Assembly (NCBI GenBank): GCA_011800155.1
Contig: CM022373.1
Coordinates: 434,001 to 498,000, forward strand
Direction: 5' to 3'
Origin: Flammulina velutipes
Lineage: Eukaryota > Basidiomycota > Agaricomycetes > Agaricales > Physalacriaceae
Length of the DNA: 64,000 bases
Below, piece after piece: positions 47,528-60,360 of the stretch. Within the stretch, counting starts at the first letter, position 1. Each line of letters begins with the position of its first letter. A model generated the notes under the pieces. The model made no database searches and was not told where the DNA came from. It saw nothing but the letters and a program-made list of their open reading frames with translations. The translations under genes and the position numbers were made by a program.

Positions 47528-49052
47528 ATGTCTCCTTCGATTGAAGAGCTTCAGGCCGCTGCACGTACCATAGTATTAAATGCTGAGAAAGCTAGGTATG
47601 CATGCTTACACCCTACAAACGTTGCCTGACATGCGCTATCAGCGACTTGACGACTAATGTTGTATGCGCCCAAGTGGAGAAGCAATTCAGATTGACAGAG
47701 TCCCTACTCAACGATAGCAAACTCAAGAAACCGCTGAAAGCTGCGATTCAGGATGCCATTGTAAGTTATTTCAACCCAACAATGCATATATTGACTGTTT
47801 CGTCAGAGCGAGCGCCGCATACGACGCAAAGCAAAGGAAGCGGGAGAAACAAGCTCCTCCAATCCCACTGCCAAAGAAGATGCATCACCCTCTACGAATG
47901 CTGGATCCACTGGGACTACTAAGCAGTCTGGATCCAAGAAGTTCAAGTCGGCGGTGAGTGCTGTCAACCATCAGACGGCAAGATATTGGACGTTTTTACA
48001 GTCTGTGGTGGCGACATCGGATAGCGAGCAAGATGAACCTGTCGCGTCTTCTTCTAAACCCCTTTCGGTACGTCTGAACGCCATCCTCATTGCAACTATA
48101 CCTGACTTGATCGCCGCAGAAGGCTCCTCGACCTGCTTCAAAAACTAAAATACAGGAATCCAAACCAGACAAGACCTCTGCGAAATCGTCCAAGTTAGTT
48201 CCCAACGATAACACCGAACGAAAGCCGCCGCCTAAAGCGAAGATACTTTCGATATCAGATGATGACGACGACAACGATGTACGCGCCAGATAGCTTGCTC
48301 AAGAGAAGACAACTGATACCGCAATGCAGAAGGAGATGGGCAAATCTCCCCCTCAGACCAAGAAGCGCAAGACAAAGGCATCATCCGACAAGTCTGACAA
48401 AGTGAGTGGTAAATATCTGAGTGAAATACCTCGTGGTCTGATATGGCAATCTCCACTTAGCCTCCACCGAAGAAACGTGTCAAGAAAGAAGAGAATAAAG
48501 ACGAAGCAACAGTGAAACGCCTCAAGGTACTTTACTTTTGATGAATCGCAACATTAACTAAAACAAACACAGTCGTATGTATTCGCATGTGGCGTACGCA
48601 AGCCATGGGCAAAAACGTTTGAGGGTGTGGACAAGCCCTCAGCTCAGATCAACATTCTGAAGAAGATATTAACTGAGCTCGGAATGACTGGACGTTTCAG
48701 TTTGGAGCAGGCCAAACGCATCAAAGGGCAACGAGAGTTGGCGCAAGACTTGGGTACAGTCCTTCCTATTTCTATGCTTGCGCGTAACCCAAGCTGAATG
48801 GTGTCCCAGAGGAAGTGCAAACGTTTGAAAAACAGACTCGAGAACGCGGTCCTCGCCGGGGGGAGAAGGCGCCTGTAGTCGAGGAGAACGCGAGTGTTTC
48901 TGACGAAGACGAAGACGACGGAATGGAACGTCCTACAAAGAGAAAGGTTAGTTTATTGTTACGCATGTGATCGGGACGCTTTGCTGATTGAATGTCAGAC
49001 TGCAAGGCAAAGCATCATGGCGTTTTTGGCGGACCAAAGTGATTCGGATTGA
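47528..49052 (+). CDS. HIRIP3/CHZ-like histone chaperone
   Basis: Start MSPSIEELQAAARTIV at 47528; stop TGA at 49050-49052. At least eight short exons. The N-terminal helical region (TTNVVCAQVEKQFRLTESLL, LKKPLKAAIQDAI) resembles a DEK-C-like fold. A long charged, Ser/Lys-rich linker follows (KPPPKAKILSISDDDDD, SPPQTKKRKTKASSDKSDK, PPKKRVKKE). The conserved C-terminal block is YVFACGVRKPWAKTF, NILKKILTELGMTGRFSLEQ and AKRIKGQRELAQDL, then FEKQTRERGPRRGEK. It ends in an acidic DEDEDDGMERPTKRK and MAFLADQSDSD. This C-terminal pattern is that of HIRIP3-type proteins, which bind H2A-H2B; a nuclear chaperone role is inferred. Internal exon borders are approximate. Confidence 0.75.
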
Positions 49053-49256
49053 GGCCATCTCACAGCGGCTAGTCCAGAAACAAGGCTTGACGTATAGCAC
49101 TACCCTCGTCGCGATCCGTTGAACACTAATCAAGATATTTATCTGACCCTATCACGTATTGACTGCACGCGTCCTGTGTAAGCACATTCATATTGCTCAC
49201 ACGACAGTCAGAAGTCACTCGTTTAGCGGTTTATCACCTGACGGGTTCCCCAAGCT

Positions 49257-49262
49257 TATAAA
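49257..49262 (+). promoter_or_regulatory. TATA box of FMO copy 2
   Basis: TATAAA 41 bases before the ATG at 49298, in a block (GCTTATAAAGAAAG, GGTTCTTATCTTTTTGCC) shared with FMO copy 1. Confidence 0.55.
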
Positions 49263-49297
49263 GAAAGAGGTTCTTATCTTTTTGCCTCATTGCAGTC

Positions 49298-51773
49298 ATG
49301 GCTAACGCTGGTCTCCCCACCTTCGAAAAGCTGGGTGTCACTCCTCCCCATTCTACAACAAACGCCGTGGATGTTGCCGTCCAATGGCTGGACGCATTCT
49401 CCTCCTACGTTGCCGCCGGAGACACTGACAAGCTTCTGTCGCTCTTCGTTGCAGACGCCTATTGGCGCGACCTCCTTGCACTCACCTGGGACTTTCGCAC
49501 CTTTGTCGGCCGTGACGAAATCAAAGCTTTTGTTCATGAACGTCTCAAATCGTATACGTTATCCTCGTTCAAGTTGTCGACTGATCCTTCGATGACGCCT
49601 GTCGTCAGCCGCCCGTACCCAGACGTGGCTTGGATCCAATTCATGTTCTCCTTCAACGTTGCCTCCGTCGGCAATGCTTTAGGACTGGTCCGTCTCGTCC
49701 CTCAACCAGATGGGGTCTGGCGCTGTCATTGCCTCTTGACAGATCTTGAGGAATTGGAGGGTTTCCCGGAGCTGATAGGTCCTCATCGCGACGTCGAGCC
49801 CAATCAGGGCCTGTGGGAATCTGAACGAGCAAAGGAACGTGCTTTCGAAGACAGCGATCCCACTGTATTGATCGTGGGGGCTGGTCAGGCTGGGTTGATG
49901 GTTGCGGCAAGACTGAAGTGTTTGGGCATCAAGTCTCTCATCATCGACAAGAACGGACGGGTTGGAGACAACTGGAGAAATCGATACGATGCGCTGTGCT
50001 TGCAGGACCCAGTTTGTGAGTAGTTGTTTCCTGCTCCTGAACCGAACTGTGTATGAACGAATCGAAGGGTATGACCATTTCCCGTACATGCCGTACGTCT
50101 TCCGCGCTTTGAACTGAATATCGCTTGTTCATTGAGATGTCCATATAAAGTTTCCCTTCGACGTGGCCTGTCTATACACCAGCACGTAAGGTAGATCAAA
50201 CCCGACTACACCATCTCAGTCACACGCAGAGTCACTGAATTCCTTGTAGCTTGCCAACTGGCTCGAGAGTTATGCAGATGCCATGGAACTCAACGTGTGG
50301 ACGTCCGCTTCTGTGAGCGGCGCTGTGCAACAGGAGGACGGGAGATGGGCAGTTACCATTCAACGTTCGAACCAAGCTGCACGGACTTTCCACGTCCATC
50401 ATATAGTTAGCGCCACTGGTTTCGGGGCCACAAGTTTAGGCTCTATCAAACCTCCGGAGTATCCTGGACAGGTCACTGTTGTCTCGTACTATGTGCCAGC
50501 CATCTAACACCCGCAATAGGACAAGTTCAAAGGAGAAGTTTTGCATTCCTTCCATTTCAGACGAGCGTCTGACTACACTGGGAAGAAAGTTGTCGTAGTC
50601 GGTGCTGGCACATCCGGTATATATCAGCCAAGTGTCTTGCTTTGTAGAGCTCTTACCACTGTTCTGTCAGCTCACGATATCTGCGCTGATTGTTACCACC
50701 ATGGTGTTGGTCAGTTATTCAATCACTCAGCCGCTGCTCGGTCCACAAAATTCACTGCCTTTGCTAGACATCACGATGTATCAGCGCAGCTCAACATATG
50801 TGGTAACGGCAAGGAATGGCTGGCAAGTCCTGATGAAGGGTAAGATTGTCTCTTCACTGTATAAGTTCTTACCAGTACAACTGACGTCCATTTACCATCA
50901 GGAGTGTATGAAGAAGATAGCCCACCTACTTCCATCGCAGACAGAATCAATGCTTCGTTTCCAAACCTCTTGATGGAGGATATTGGCGCGCGCCAAGTCG
51001 ATGCCATTCAAGAACTTGACAAGCGAGGCGTTCAGTCATTCCTAGAGCTGAGTCCGATACTCATACTACTTTCCTTAGACCTCTACTTGACGGGCTTCGG
51101 GCTAGCGGCTTTAAGCTTAACAGAGGTTATAAGGATCGCTCTGGTTTGTTGTTACAAACATGGACGAAGGCAGGTGGGTATTACATAGGTGAGATCCAAC
51201 ATCTCATGTTCATTGTCACCGACTAAACTGTCAAGATGTTGGCGCCAGTCAGCTCATCGTGGACGGCAAAATCAAAGTCAAGAACGATAGTGCCTTGAAA
51301 GGATACACTGAGCATGGCTTGGTATTCGAGGACGGGAGTACCTTGCCAGCTGACGTCGTCATTTTTGCCACTGGGTTTGTTTTCCGTTGTCGTATGTGGT
51401 ACGATACTAATGCGACGTTCACTGACAGAATTGGAGGCGTGAAAGACGGAATTCGGGCGATTGTGGGGGAAGAAATCACCAAGAAATGCATCGATGTGTG
51501 GGGGCTGGACGAGGAGGGAGAATTGAACGGTGTTTGGCGTGACCTTGGTGTGAAAGGTCTTTGGTCTGCTATTGGTGAGTATCTAAAAATCAAGCGCACA
51601 CACTTTGTCTCATGGACGGCGTTCAGGAAATCTGGCTCTGTGTCGTTTCTACTCGAAACACTTGGCGATGCGTATGATACTTCTCTTTCTATGACTACGA
51701 CTGTGCTGACCAAGTCGTTCCCTTTGCAGAAATCAAGGCTATAGAGGAGGGTAGACCTACGAAGCGGTATTGA
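49298..51773 (+). CDS. NTF2-like/flavin-containing monooxygenase, copy 2
   Basis: Start MANAGLPTFEKLGVTPPHS at 49298. The first exon reaches about 50016, covering the NTF2-like region and FAD motif VLIVGAGQAGLMVAA plus GRVGDNWRNRYDALCLQD. About nine more exons follow. FKGEVLHSFHF precedes the NADPH motif VVVVGAGTSAHD, intact here. An intron (50714-50771) lies before DITMYQRSSTYVV; LLDGLRASGFKLNRG and ADVVIFATG complete the domain. Splicing at the 3' end (introns near 51574-51627 and 51675-51729) gives GNLALCRFYSKHLAM and AIEEGRPTKRY, stop at 51771-51773. It is the paralogue of 23764-26231 with the same intron positions. Predicted FAD- and NADPH-dependent oxygenation of an unknown small molecule. 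With both dinucleotide motifs intact it is the likelier active copy. Confidence 0.92.
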
Positions 51774-52137
51774 CAATATCAATGAGAAAAATAATTTTCT
51801 TACCCTTAACTTCAATGAAGGCTCTTCTACGAATTTCAGATACGCGATGACTTCGGGTTCTGAGATACCTATAAGTCTTGTAGTGCTCACTGCTGAACAA
51901 CTTCAGCTTGGAACTTTTGGACTTCATCACGTGCTGTTGTTTGACCAAAAACGGAATCCATCGCTTGTCTTTCTACCATTACACCCTTCAATTCGTGGCA
52001 TTGTTCTTTGTTGTCACAATAACCGCTGGGCACAATGAAAACATATTTAAGAACCCTCCCCTGCTGTCACTTCTACCGCAACACACGACTCACTAGCAAC
52101 TCAACTCCTCAGCAAACGAAGTTCCCAGACTTCGAGG
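51774..52137. other. Intergenic region
   Basis: About 360 bp between FMO copy 2 and the FunK1 kinase. An earlier ATG at 52036 is out of the kinase frame; no other gene recognised. Confidence 0.4.
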
Positions 52138-54647
52138 ATGCTGAACCAAGAATACGAGAGGGTAGCTCAAGAGACCAAGGGAAAATACATTGTCGGAATC
52201 TCCCCCGATGGTTTCTTCAACCACTTCATGCCTTGGAACGACCACACGCCCCTCAAGTATCGACAGCTGAAGGCCTCCACGTCTCGTGTGGAAGACTTGA
52301 AGGCCGTGGCCTCTACCCCGCCGGACGAAAAGATGCAAACGAGATTAGTACGTCCCCTACGTCCCCTTCCTCGAAATCTTTCCCTGATCATGAGCACCAA
52401 ATCTAGCTATCTGCCATGAATGGCTGGCCACTCAACTCCAATATACCTGCCCAAACGACGAACGACACGGAGATATTTTCGACAACTTTCAGCGATACCT
52501 GTAATTCCGACAAATTCTGTGAAGATTTCTTAGTCGACATCTGTCAATATGGCAGCAACGAGTTGCCTAAAGACAACGCCACAGATTACTCCTTGATGCA
52601 GACCCAAGGGTTATGCAGACATGACCAGTCTTCTGATCCTTTTATCGATGCTTCAGTCGAGGAGGGACAATTAGTAGATCAATCGGGCACGTCGTCTGGC
52701 GCGCCAGACGATGACCCGCCCCTGACCTCAATAAGCTTCCCCAACGAGCAGCAAACGCCCAAGGCCACACTGACTCGGGGACAGATAGCCTCCTGCGCTG
52801 CGATCACACTACACATGTCGTATCGCCAACATCTCTTTACCTTCATCGTTTCTGGACCTTTCGTTCGACTTATCCGATGGGACAGACGCGGCGCTATCGT
52901 TACCCAGCGTATCAACTATACCACCCACCCAGACATCTTCTTCGAATTCTATCTTCGTTTCGCACAGCTGACGCGTGCCCAACGAGGCTTCGATGAGACG
53001 GTGCAGGAATTATCGCCCGACGATATGTATGACGCTGCGATGGCACAGGTAGCCTTTTCCCGATACAGCGAGGACATGCTCCATTGCGAGGCTCAAGCTA
53101 CTCCTCTAAAGTCACCTCTGACGTTCTCCAAAAAGTTGCTCAAGATGACTGTCGACTTTGGGGCAGGCGCGCGGACATTCATCATTCCCACACCCGCCTA
53201 TCATCCCGACTGTCTCACACCTTTCGGTCGTTCTACGCGTCGTTGTCTCGTGTACGATCCTTCCCATGGGCCAGAAACGTCGGGAGTTCTGTTTATGAAG
53301 GATTGCTGGCGCCGAAATTTTCCGCGTGTGAAACCCGAGGCTGAGATATACAAGATTCTTGCCGAGCACGAGATCAAGCATGTTGCAAAGATGGATATCG
53401 GAGGAGACGTCCCAGGTATGGTGACACGATGGCAAGAGAAGGAAATTGGGGATCTTTGTTATCCTCTCCACCCTCATTGGCGCCAGGCTTATAGCGAAGC
53501 ATATCGATGTCATCGTATATTCCTTTCGACTGTTGCTCGGGACCTAACAGCGTTTGGTACTGTCAAGACCCTCCTAAACTGCGTCGCCGATGCAGCTGAA
53601 GGTTAGTCTTTTGTTTCTTATGACGGACATGTAGTTGATAATATGTTCAAACCAGCTGCTCAAACTGCCTTCGACAAAGCCCGAATCATACATCGCGATA
53701 TAAGTCTCGGTAACATCATGATCGTTCGTGACAAAGAAGGTATCGATTCTGGTATTCTCATTGATTGGGAATTGTGCATCATGGTCGAATCCGACGATGA
53801 TCATCCTGGGGGCTACGTGGTATGTTCAAGTTCAGCGAACACAAAATTTGTACTCAAGGTTTTATAGGGAACATTACAGTATATGTCTGTCAACTTACTC
53901 AGAACTCCTGAGAATGTCCATCCTCAAAGCCTTATGGACGACAAGGAGTCCTTCTTCTGGGTGCTGTACCACGTAGCTCTGAGCTACGTAAAGAACGATT
54001 ATGATCCTGTTAGGCTCTATAACGAAATACTAAGGGTATTCCACGCTCCCAGAGGACACGGCCTGAGGAGAGGAAGCTTCAAGCAGTCCGTCCTCCGCAA
54101 CCTTTCAAATGGATATCGCGACGTCCACTTCGATGTTTCAGGCCTAGACGATCTCTTCCTGGAGCTAGCGCTTGCCTTTTACCCCCATACCGATTGCCCC
54201 GCAACGGATGTCGACCGCGCTCAATACCACCAGTTGCTCGAGTTGGGAAAATCGGTTGAATCTCTCATCCAGTATAATCCATACTATCGTGAGCAACAGA
54301 GCGCGCAGCATCTAGCATCCTCCACCTGGCTTCAGGACACGCTTCGCAAACATGCACAGACCATCCCACTCCCTTCCCAACCGTCTCAAGGTCATGTGGT
54401 GTATGACTATCATTTCAACAGAGCCTTATCTTTGGAATACAAGCAATGGCACGACAAAAAAGGCATTGACATCTTCGAAGATTTTGTTCCTCACATTCGG
54501 AGCTCCAGGATGGATGGACTCATGGGAAATATTTCAAAATCTGTTCCATCCTGCGCAATCACTGTGTCGTCGAAAAGGAAAGGCGTACATGAAGCTGAAG
54601 AAGATGACAAGGAAGACGGGAGGGCCAGTAAGAAAACTAAGAAGTGA
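52138..54647 (+). CDS. FunK1-type fungal protein kinase
   Basis: Four exons: 52138-52347, 52407-53601, 53656-53819 and 53868-54647, 782 residues. The N-terminal 350 residues form the FunK1-specific region (RGQIASCAAITLHMSYRQHL, FTFIVSGPFVRLIRWDRRGA, INYTTHPDIFFEFYLRFAQL). The kinase core has IKHVAKMDIGGDVPGM, the catalytic loop IIHRDISLGNIMIV, the metal-binding LIDWEL (DWE where most kinases have DFG), GTLQYMSVNLL for the activation end, and SFFWVLYHVALSYV for helix F. The C-terminus has a basic SKRKGVHEAEEDDKEDGRASKKTKK-like nuclear-type tail (here split: SKRKG, then KKTKK). FunK1 kinases are a fungal family expanded in mushrooms, with unknown substrates. Its 3' end is convergent with the next kinase. 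Confidence 0.92.
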
Positions 54648-54851
54648 AATACGGACAACATCGCTTCCATTTTATTCCCGCCGATTCAGAGTACTGTATT
54701 ACTACTACAATTGTTAGAAATATTGGAAATCGAAATGAACAAATATTCATGGATACACTGACGCTCAGCGCTCAACGTTCAGCATACCGGCACAGATGAA
54801 ATATCGTTATCCATCGATATATCAAGCTGAAGTATAATACCCTACATATGG

Positions 54852-56128
54852 TCAACGCATACTGTACGATTCTAGTGGGAAATCGTGAACAACAGGAATA
54901 GTAGGTATCTGCTCATCCAGCAACTTCGCCTCGAATGTGGGAAACGTAAGTTCTTTCGAACGTCCCGTTGCTATTCGATCTAACGCCATCCATTTTATAA
55001 AGTCAGGCAGCCAATAACTGTTACTGTACTCTTCGACGTCGTAGTCGTCGTCTTCGTCTTCGTCGTCTTCGGGTGGCCTATAAGGTGCTGCATCCTCCGT
55101 CGCTACGAGCCTAGAATATATCCTATCACCCGGAGACCAATCGAGGGGTGCAGCTGCGTTCGACAATCCAAGACGCATGGCCAACTGGTACATCATGTGC
55201 TGCATGCTCTCCAGAATACGACGCGTATGATCCCCTTCAACCCATGAAGTGCGCGCATGATTAAGGAGCTGCCCAAATTCATTGGGAAATTCCGCAGATA
55301 GATCGGCGCCACTGTACGCCTGCTTTGTAGTGCCTACACGCGATATCCGTTGCAAACTGTGTTCATTCCTGAATTCCTTCATCCACGGGAGTTCGGTGCG
55401 CAAAAGGAAAAGCAGTAGGTAGGCGAGGGATTCGACATCATCCTGAGTCTGGAGGGCTGCCAAATCGTCTCTGTCAGTCTATAGCCCAAATAGAGGGAGA
55501 AATCGCATACGCAAGTGTTTGTGCGCATTGAGGCTACACCAGTGCAAAGAGCCAACTATGCCGTGCTTCCCAGAAAGAGGTTTCTGAGGTTCGCCATTTC
55601 GGCCAGGTAAAACACGTATGGATATGTTGAAATCAATGAGGATGACGCGAGACGGATCCTCGAGAATAAGGAGCATGTTGTCCGGTTTGATGTCGCGGTG
55701 CACAATGTTATGAGTATGTAGATGTCGCAGAGCGCTCAACATCTGCTCGCCGATCCGGGCAACCGTAAGGGGCAGAAGAGACCTTCCGTTGGAGGTGACT
55801 TTCTTCTCGACAGTGCCACCTAGACGATCCATGGCAATGACTTCAAAATGATTCGCTCTACCATAACCAAGGAGCCGGGGCAATGACGGGTGTCCTTGTA
55901 TGGTCTGCATTATTCTGGCTTCGTGAAGGAGAATAGTCCGCTTTATCTTCGACGACGCTCGGTTTTTCTTGATCACAAAACCTTTCCCATCTGGTACTCG
56001 GAATGCCTCAAAGACAGCACACTAGCTATGAGTTAGTTCCCATCAGCAAGACAGTAAAGGTTGACCCTCACATAGGTTCCCCCAGAGAATTTTCTACCCA
56101 GCGTGTAGTTGGAGTATGAGGACGACAT
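54852..56128 (-). CDS. CK1-like protein kinase with DFN motif
   Basis: The ATG at 56128 gives MSSSYSNYTLGRKFSGGTY, a glycine-rich loop. An intron follows, then CAVFEAFRVPDGKGFVIKK with the nucleotide-binding Lys, and LLHEARIMQTIQGHPSLPRLLGYG with the helix-C Glu. The catalytic loop is HNIVHRDIKPDNMLLIL. The metal motif is LIDFNIS, Asn replacing Gly of DFG. GSLHWCSLNAHKHLRM resembles the CK1-type activation region, then an intron and the C-lobe (TQDDVESLAYLLLFLLRTEL PWMK split over helix F). An acidic insertion (EDDEDEDDDYD) is followed by the C-terminus ending ESYSMR. All catalytic residues except the DFG Gly are kept, so activity is possible. Neighbouring kinases on opposite strands are only about 200 bp apart at their 3' ends. 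Confidence 0.85.
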
Positions 56129-56358
56129 CAGTTTAGTGGCGGGTACCCAGGTTGGTTTGAAGGCAAGATGGAATCGTGCGCGTGGCTGCCCAGATCCTCG
56201 CTTATTCAAGCTTTGTGGACTCGTCTCACCACGCCCAAAAGGAATGATCCCTCGTGCCAGTGGAATCTCATTGATCGATTGTGTGATTTAATGGCTGTCA
56301 ACTAGGTTCTCATCTTCCAACGTCATAATCATATGTTATCAATGCACCTTTTCGCCAT

Positions 56359-57632
56359 CTACTTTAGATATTCGGCAACGATTTTGGGAACCTTATCGTC
56401 CACCTTTCCCAGAACAAGAATGAGCTCCTTCTGTAAATCCAGGTTAGACAATACGATATTTGATTGATAGACACAGAATACTAACCCAATATTGCTCTTG
56501 CAGTATCTTGCCATCGTTCCCGATAACAAAATCGGAGGGCTCAGTTATCTTTGACCTCTCGATATACTGTCCGTTCAAATCCTCGCCACCAACGGCAGCA
56601 TAAACAAGTTGACGGCTACCCTCTTCCCCAGTGTAGCCAAACACCTTGACCAATAACCATTCTGCGAAGGCCAGGATTTTACTGCCTTCTGTAACGTTGC
56701 GACGCAGCTCGGAGGCACAAAGTCCGGGATTGGCGCTGATTGACATGACCGACAAATGAGCAAGGTGGTCCGCAAGTGCTCTGGCGAATAGGACGTTAAG
56801 AACTATAGTGGGATTGTCAGCGACGCGTAGCTTTGACATCCTCAAACTCACGTTTGCAGAAGTTGTATCGATCAGATGTCATATACCTATTGTATGGTGA
56901 ACAAAATATATCAATGATAATGATTGACAGACTTTGGTGTGCAGTACGCTTCGTCGGACAAGGTCTCAAGGAGCGCTGACGAGTTGATGATCTCTCTCTC
57001 CACCTTAGCCATGTAATGGACATCGCTGGCAACAGTGACAAGACGAGGAGTGGTATGGAACTCGTTCGCGGTGCGGACCATGTGCGGAAGGAGCCTGAAC
57101 GCGAGGAGAGGTGAGGAGATGTTGTTTACTTGAAGACTAGTGAAAGATTATATACTTTTCCTTGGGAAAATAGGATGGCATACCAAGCTTCCCATCCGTC
57201 CGATGTAGCCTCGTACTTGGGATTTATGACCGCAGCGTTCAGCACGAGGATATCCAATCGAAGTGCCGCTTCGTCAAACCTGTTTGCAAACGAAGAGACG
57301 GATTCAAATTTGGCTAGATCAACAAGCCAGAGCTCTGCGCTTGTGTAGCCTGTCTCGGTTGAGAGACCTTGAAGATTGCATCTTTAGTAAAACGATAATA
57401 TATTTGTCAATAAGCACGTACGATTGAGTGCTTCCTCTCCCCTTTCTTTACTTCGGCAGCCCAATATAAGTCTAGCGGGGCCCATAAGAGCGAAATGCTT
57501 TGTTGCTTCATATCCAATGCCGGTGTTAGCACCGACCACAACGACCGTCTTACCGCGAAGGTCAGCCTTCTCCACCACAGGTGGCTTTGAAACCACTTGT
57601 TCTAAGAGTAGATCGAAAACAGAGCGTTTCAT
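56359..57632 (-). CDS. Short-chain dehydrogenase/reductase, retinol-dehydrogenase-like
   Basis: Start MKRSVFDLLLEQVVSKPP at 57632; several exons; stop TAG at 56359-56361 after IVAEYLK. The NAD(P)-binding motif is TVVVVGANTGIGYEATKHFA (TGxxxGxG type), followed by LILGCRSKERGEEALN. The middle exons hold LLPHMVRTANEFHTTPRLVT, then VASDVHYMAK with the Ser region, and the catalytic YxxxK as DRYNFCKL. FARALADHLAHLSVMSISANPG contains the conserved PG after the active site. A reduction or oxidation of a carbonyl/alcohol with NAD(P) is expected; the substrate cannot be read. Exons 2-3 (57400-57050) are the least certain. Confidence 0.82.
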
Positions 57633-58016
57633 GTTGTCGGATTGCGAAATTTGTAGTTATCAGTATGAGACCATTGCTTTTATACCTGTGAGCCCGTTTG
57701 TCAGAACTTTAAATTCCGGAGCCATTAGATTAGAGACGCGTGGATATACGGCAGACAAAAGTCTCAGTAGGCTGGGTGTGAGTAAAAGTCAAAAGCTAAT
57801 CTCGGTTGTGCGCCGTGCGGTTGCACGCTGTTTAATTCGGTCCACCGGACCGAACGTTGTGAGCAGACCGCCACACCTAATCGAGTTCATCGACGTCCAG
57901 ATTGCTAGTCCCTCTGTTCCCTCCGGAAAATGGCGTGGTATATCCGAATTGAAACTTCGTCAGAATTCTATGCCAATTCAAGATTTCAATGCAACATAAT
58001 GTCATGGGACAATGAA
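57633..58016. other. Intergenic region
   Basis: About 380 bp upstream of the dehydrogenase and downstream of the TRAPPC12-like gene, same strand. It should hold the dehydrogenase promoter; no motif assigned. Confidence 0.4.
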
Positions 58017-59972
58017 TCAATTAGTTGGCATCTTCAGACATGTCGTACGCAAACCGTCGCCACTCCATTGAGCGACCTGTATCAAAAGATCCCGCTTCTT
58101 GTCCGTCGCCGTCGCCGAATGTAACTCGTAGAGCGTAGCTAAAGAAAGTATCAGTAGGTTCCGGATCTGGCACATGACCATCACATACACAGATTGAACA
58201 GAAATGGTTCGGCCACGACAACGCTAGACGGCGAAGTGGTCAGCGCCTTCTCTAGCACTGCGATTCCCTGTGAAAGCAATGAGGGGTGTTACTACGAATG
58301 TTCTATTGCATACCTCTGTAAGTTTCCCTTGTCCAAGAAGTGCGACGGCGAGGTTGTTGACTGCTACATAGTTCTCTGCGTCGGCGTCCAGCATCTTCCT
58401 GAAGACCTCCGTAGCCTCTTCCCATCTTCCATATGCCGAGGCCAAAAGGGCGGCGTTCATATCCTTCACACTCTGCTCAACGGCATCATCTTCAGCGACA
58501 ATAGCAAAGTGCTTCTCCGCCCTACGGATCTGCCCCGCCTGTAGATACACTCTCGCCACTGTCGAGCGAACAGCCGAAGCTGCGGTGCCCTGCTGATTGC
58601 ACAGAGGCTCCAATAGTTTAGTCGCAGCGCCAAAATCCTGAGCAGGACCTTGAGTTACAAGAATATTGGGTCCTCAAAAACGAACCTTCATCTCCATAAA
58701 TTGTGAAGACAAGATGAGCGCAATCCGCGCGCCACGCTCCTTCCACATCGATCGCGATGTTTCCTCAGCCACACACTGCCGAGAGCGAACACGACACTTT
58801 GCGAGGAGGGCACTGAGGGCGTCGATGTACGCCATATAATCTCCAGCCCAATAGTTCAGCCGCACTTGCATGACCTCAAGCTCGAAAGGTAACACCCGCT
58901 CGTAGACCCATTCCCTAGCACTAGGTGGCGTAATTCCACTGAGCACAGAAAAAAGATTCGTGCATTCTGCTGAGGTCTGGTTGAAAAGCCGGAGTCGAGC
59001 GAGGCATGACAGACGTAGGTACCAGAGCTGATTGAAAATGTTAGAATTACAGACTCAGACAGCGAGAGAGACTTACACCCAAAATCAAGGTCAAATCTTC
59101 TGGGTTCGTGGTGACCAGCCTGTCGCGGGCCATTCTTGCAAGGGCTCTCCAGCTGTTGGTCATCTATAGGCGTGGGTTCAACACGGCGACTCCTCAGTCC
59201 GAGCAACTTACGACGAGGGTATGAAAGTTGCTGTTCTGCCATTCACCAGACGAGTCTCGGAAGGGGCGTTTATCGGGTGGATAAATATATTTCGTCAATA
59301 GTGTAGTCAACGGATCAGTCTAAAGGTACTCGAATACAATAAGCCTCTGGGCAGCCACCACATAAGAAGGTATGAGAGAGGGCGGCGCACATTCGGGATT
59401 GGTAGGAACATCGTAGGTAGGACGAGTCCTGGAAGATACAAGTCTGGTGCATCTTCCTCGTCCGAATTATCCAGCTGGGGAGGCGGTGGTGGTACGTCTT
59501 TGTTGACGTTGATAATGGGGGAAGGAGGGGATGGTGTTTCTTCTTCTGGTGCGCTATCCTCGTCCTCGTCCTCGATTAAGAATGGATTCGGTACTTCTGG
59601 CTCGACCAACGGTGGTGGTGATGGATCGTGCACAACGGTTACCTTCTCTTCGGGAAGCATCTCGGTCGACATCGCTGAGGACGACGACGACGACGAGTAA
59701 TGCGAGTCTTCGTCGCTGAACGACGTCTCCCGGGCGTCGTATGGTTTCTTGGGAATGTCGGTGGTGGAAGTAGAAGGGAAAGGCGCAACGATGTTTGGCT
59801 CCGTTGGCACCGACAAATTGTCGTGTCGGCCCGGGATCCGACTACTGCTGAACGACGCAAAGCGCCTCACTCTCCGAACTCCCTTCTTCATCTTTGACAC
59901 AACCTCTTTCATCGGAGAGCGATGCGGAAAAGCGACACCAGGAGTGGCAGAAATGATAGTGGTTGAAGGCAT
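58017..59972 (-). CDS. TRAPPC12-like TPR protein (TRAPP complex subunit)
   Basis: Start MPSTTIISATPGVAFPHRSP at 59972. The N-terminal third is Ser/Pro/Glu-rich and disordered, then PDLYLPGLVLPTMFLPIPN. After an intron come TDPLTTLLTKYIYPPDKRPF, WRALARMARDRLV and LWYLRLSCLARLRLFNQ. TPR-like helices follow: VLPFELEVMQVRLNYWAGD, ALLASAYGRWEEATEVFRKM and NYVAVNNLAVALLGQGKL. The end reads TLYELHSATATDKKRDLL, then QVAQWSGDGLRTTCLKMPTN, stop TGA at 58017-58019. This block order is that of TRAPPC12, a subunit of metazoan and filamentous-fungal TRAPP III-type tethering complexes acting in ER-Golgi traffic. About seven exons. Length and C-terminus fit the family. Confidence 0.85.
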
Positions 59973-60360
59973 GGTGCTGGTGGCTGGTTACAATTTGGAT
60001 ATTGTTGTCCAATGCACCGCTTGGCTTTATATATTTGTGGCCCGTTGCTCTAGCCCGAAAACTTTGACCGCTCGTACAACAAAAGATCAAACAGATAGGA
60101 AACTGTCGGAAGGCGGCCTACACGCATCGGCCAGGCCACCTCCAGGTCTTCGCGTTGTAGAGGCTGTAATTGTCTCGACCCTGCCAACCCCACCGCCTCG
60201 ACGGAATGACCCCAGGTCTCTAACGGTCCACCGCACTTCCCTCTCGGCGCTGCATTATAATTCCTAGATATTATTCCATACGAAAGCACGACGAAGAACG
60301 GACATGATCTGGTCTAACAAATACAAATGACTTGACGGTCCATATGCGCACCCACACAAA
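59973..60360. other. Intergenic region
   Basis: About 390 bp upstream of the TRAPPC12-like gene, downstream of the GAR-domain gene; nothing specific recognised. Confidence 0.4.

Noticed and set aside
50714..50771. Apparent frameshift in FMO copy 2
   Set aside because: Explained by a GT-AG intron; copy 1 has an intron at the same position.
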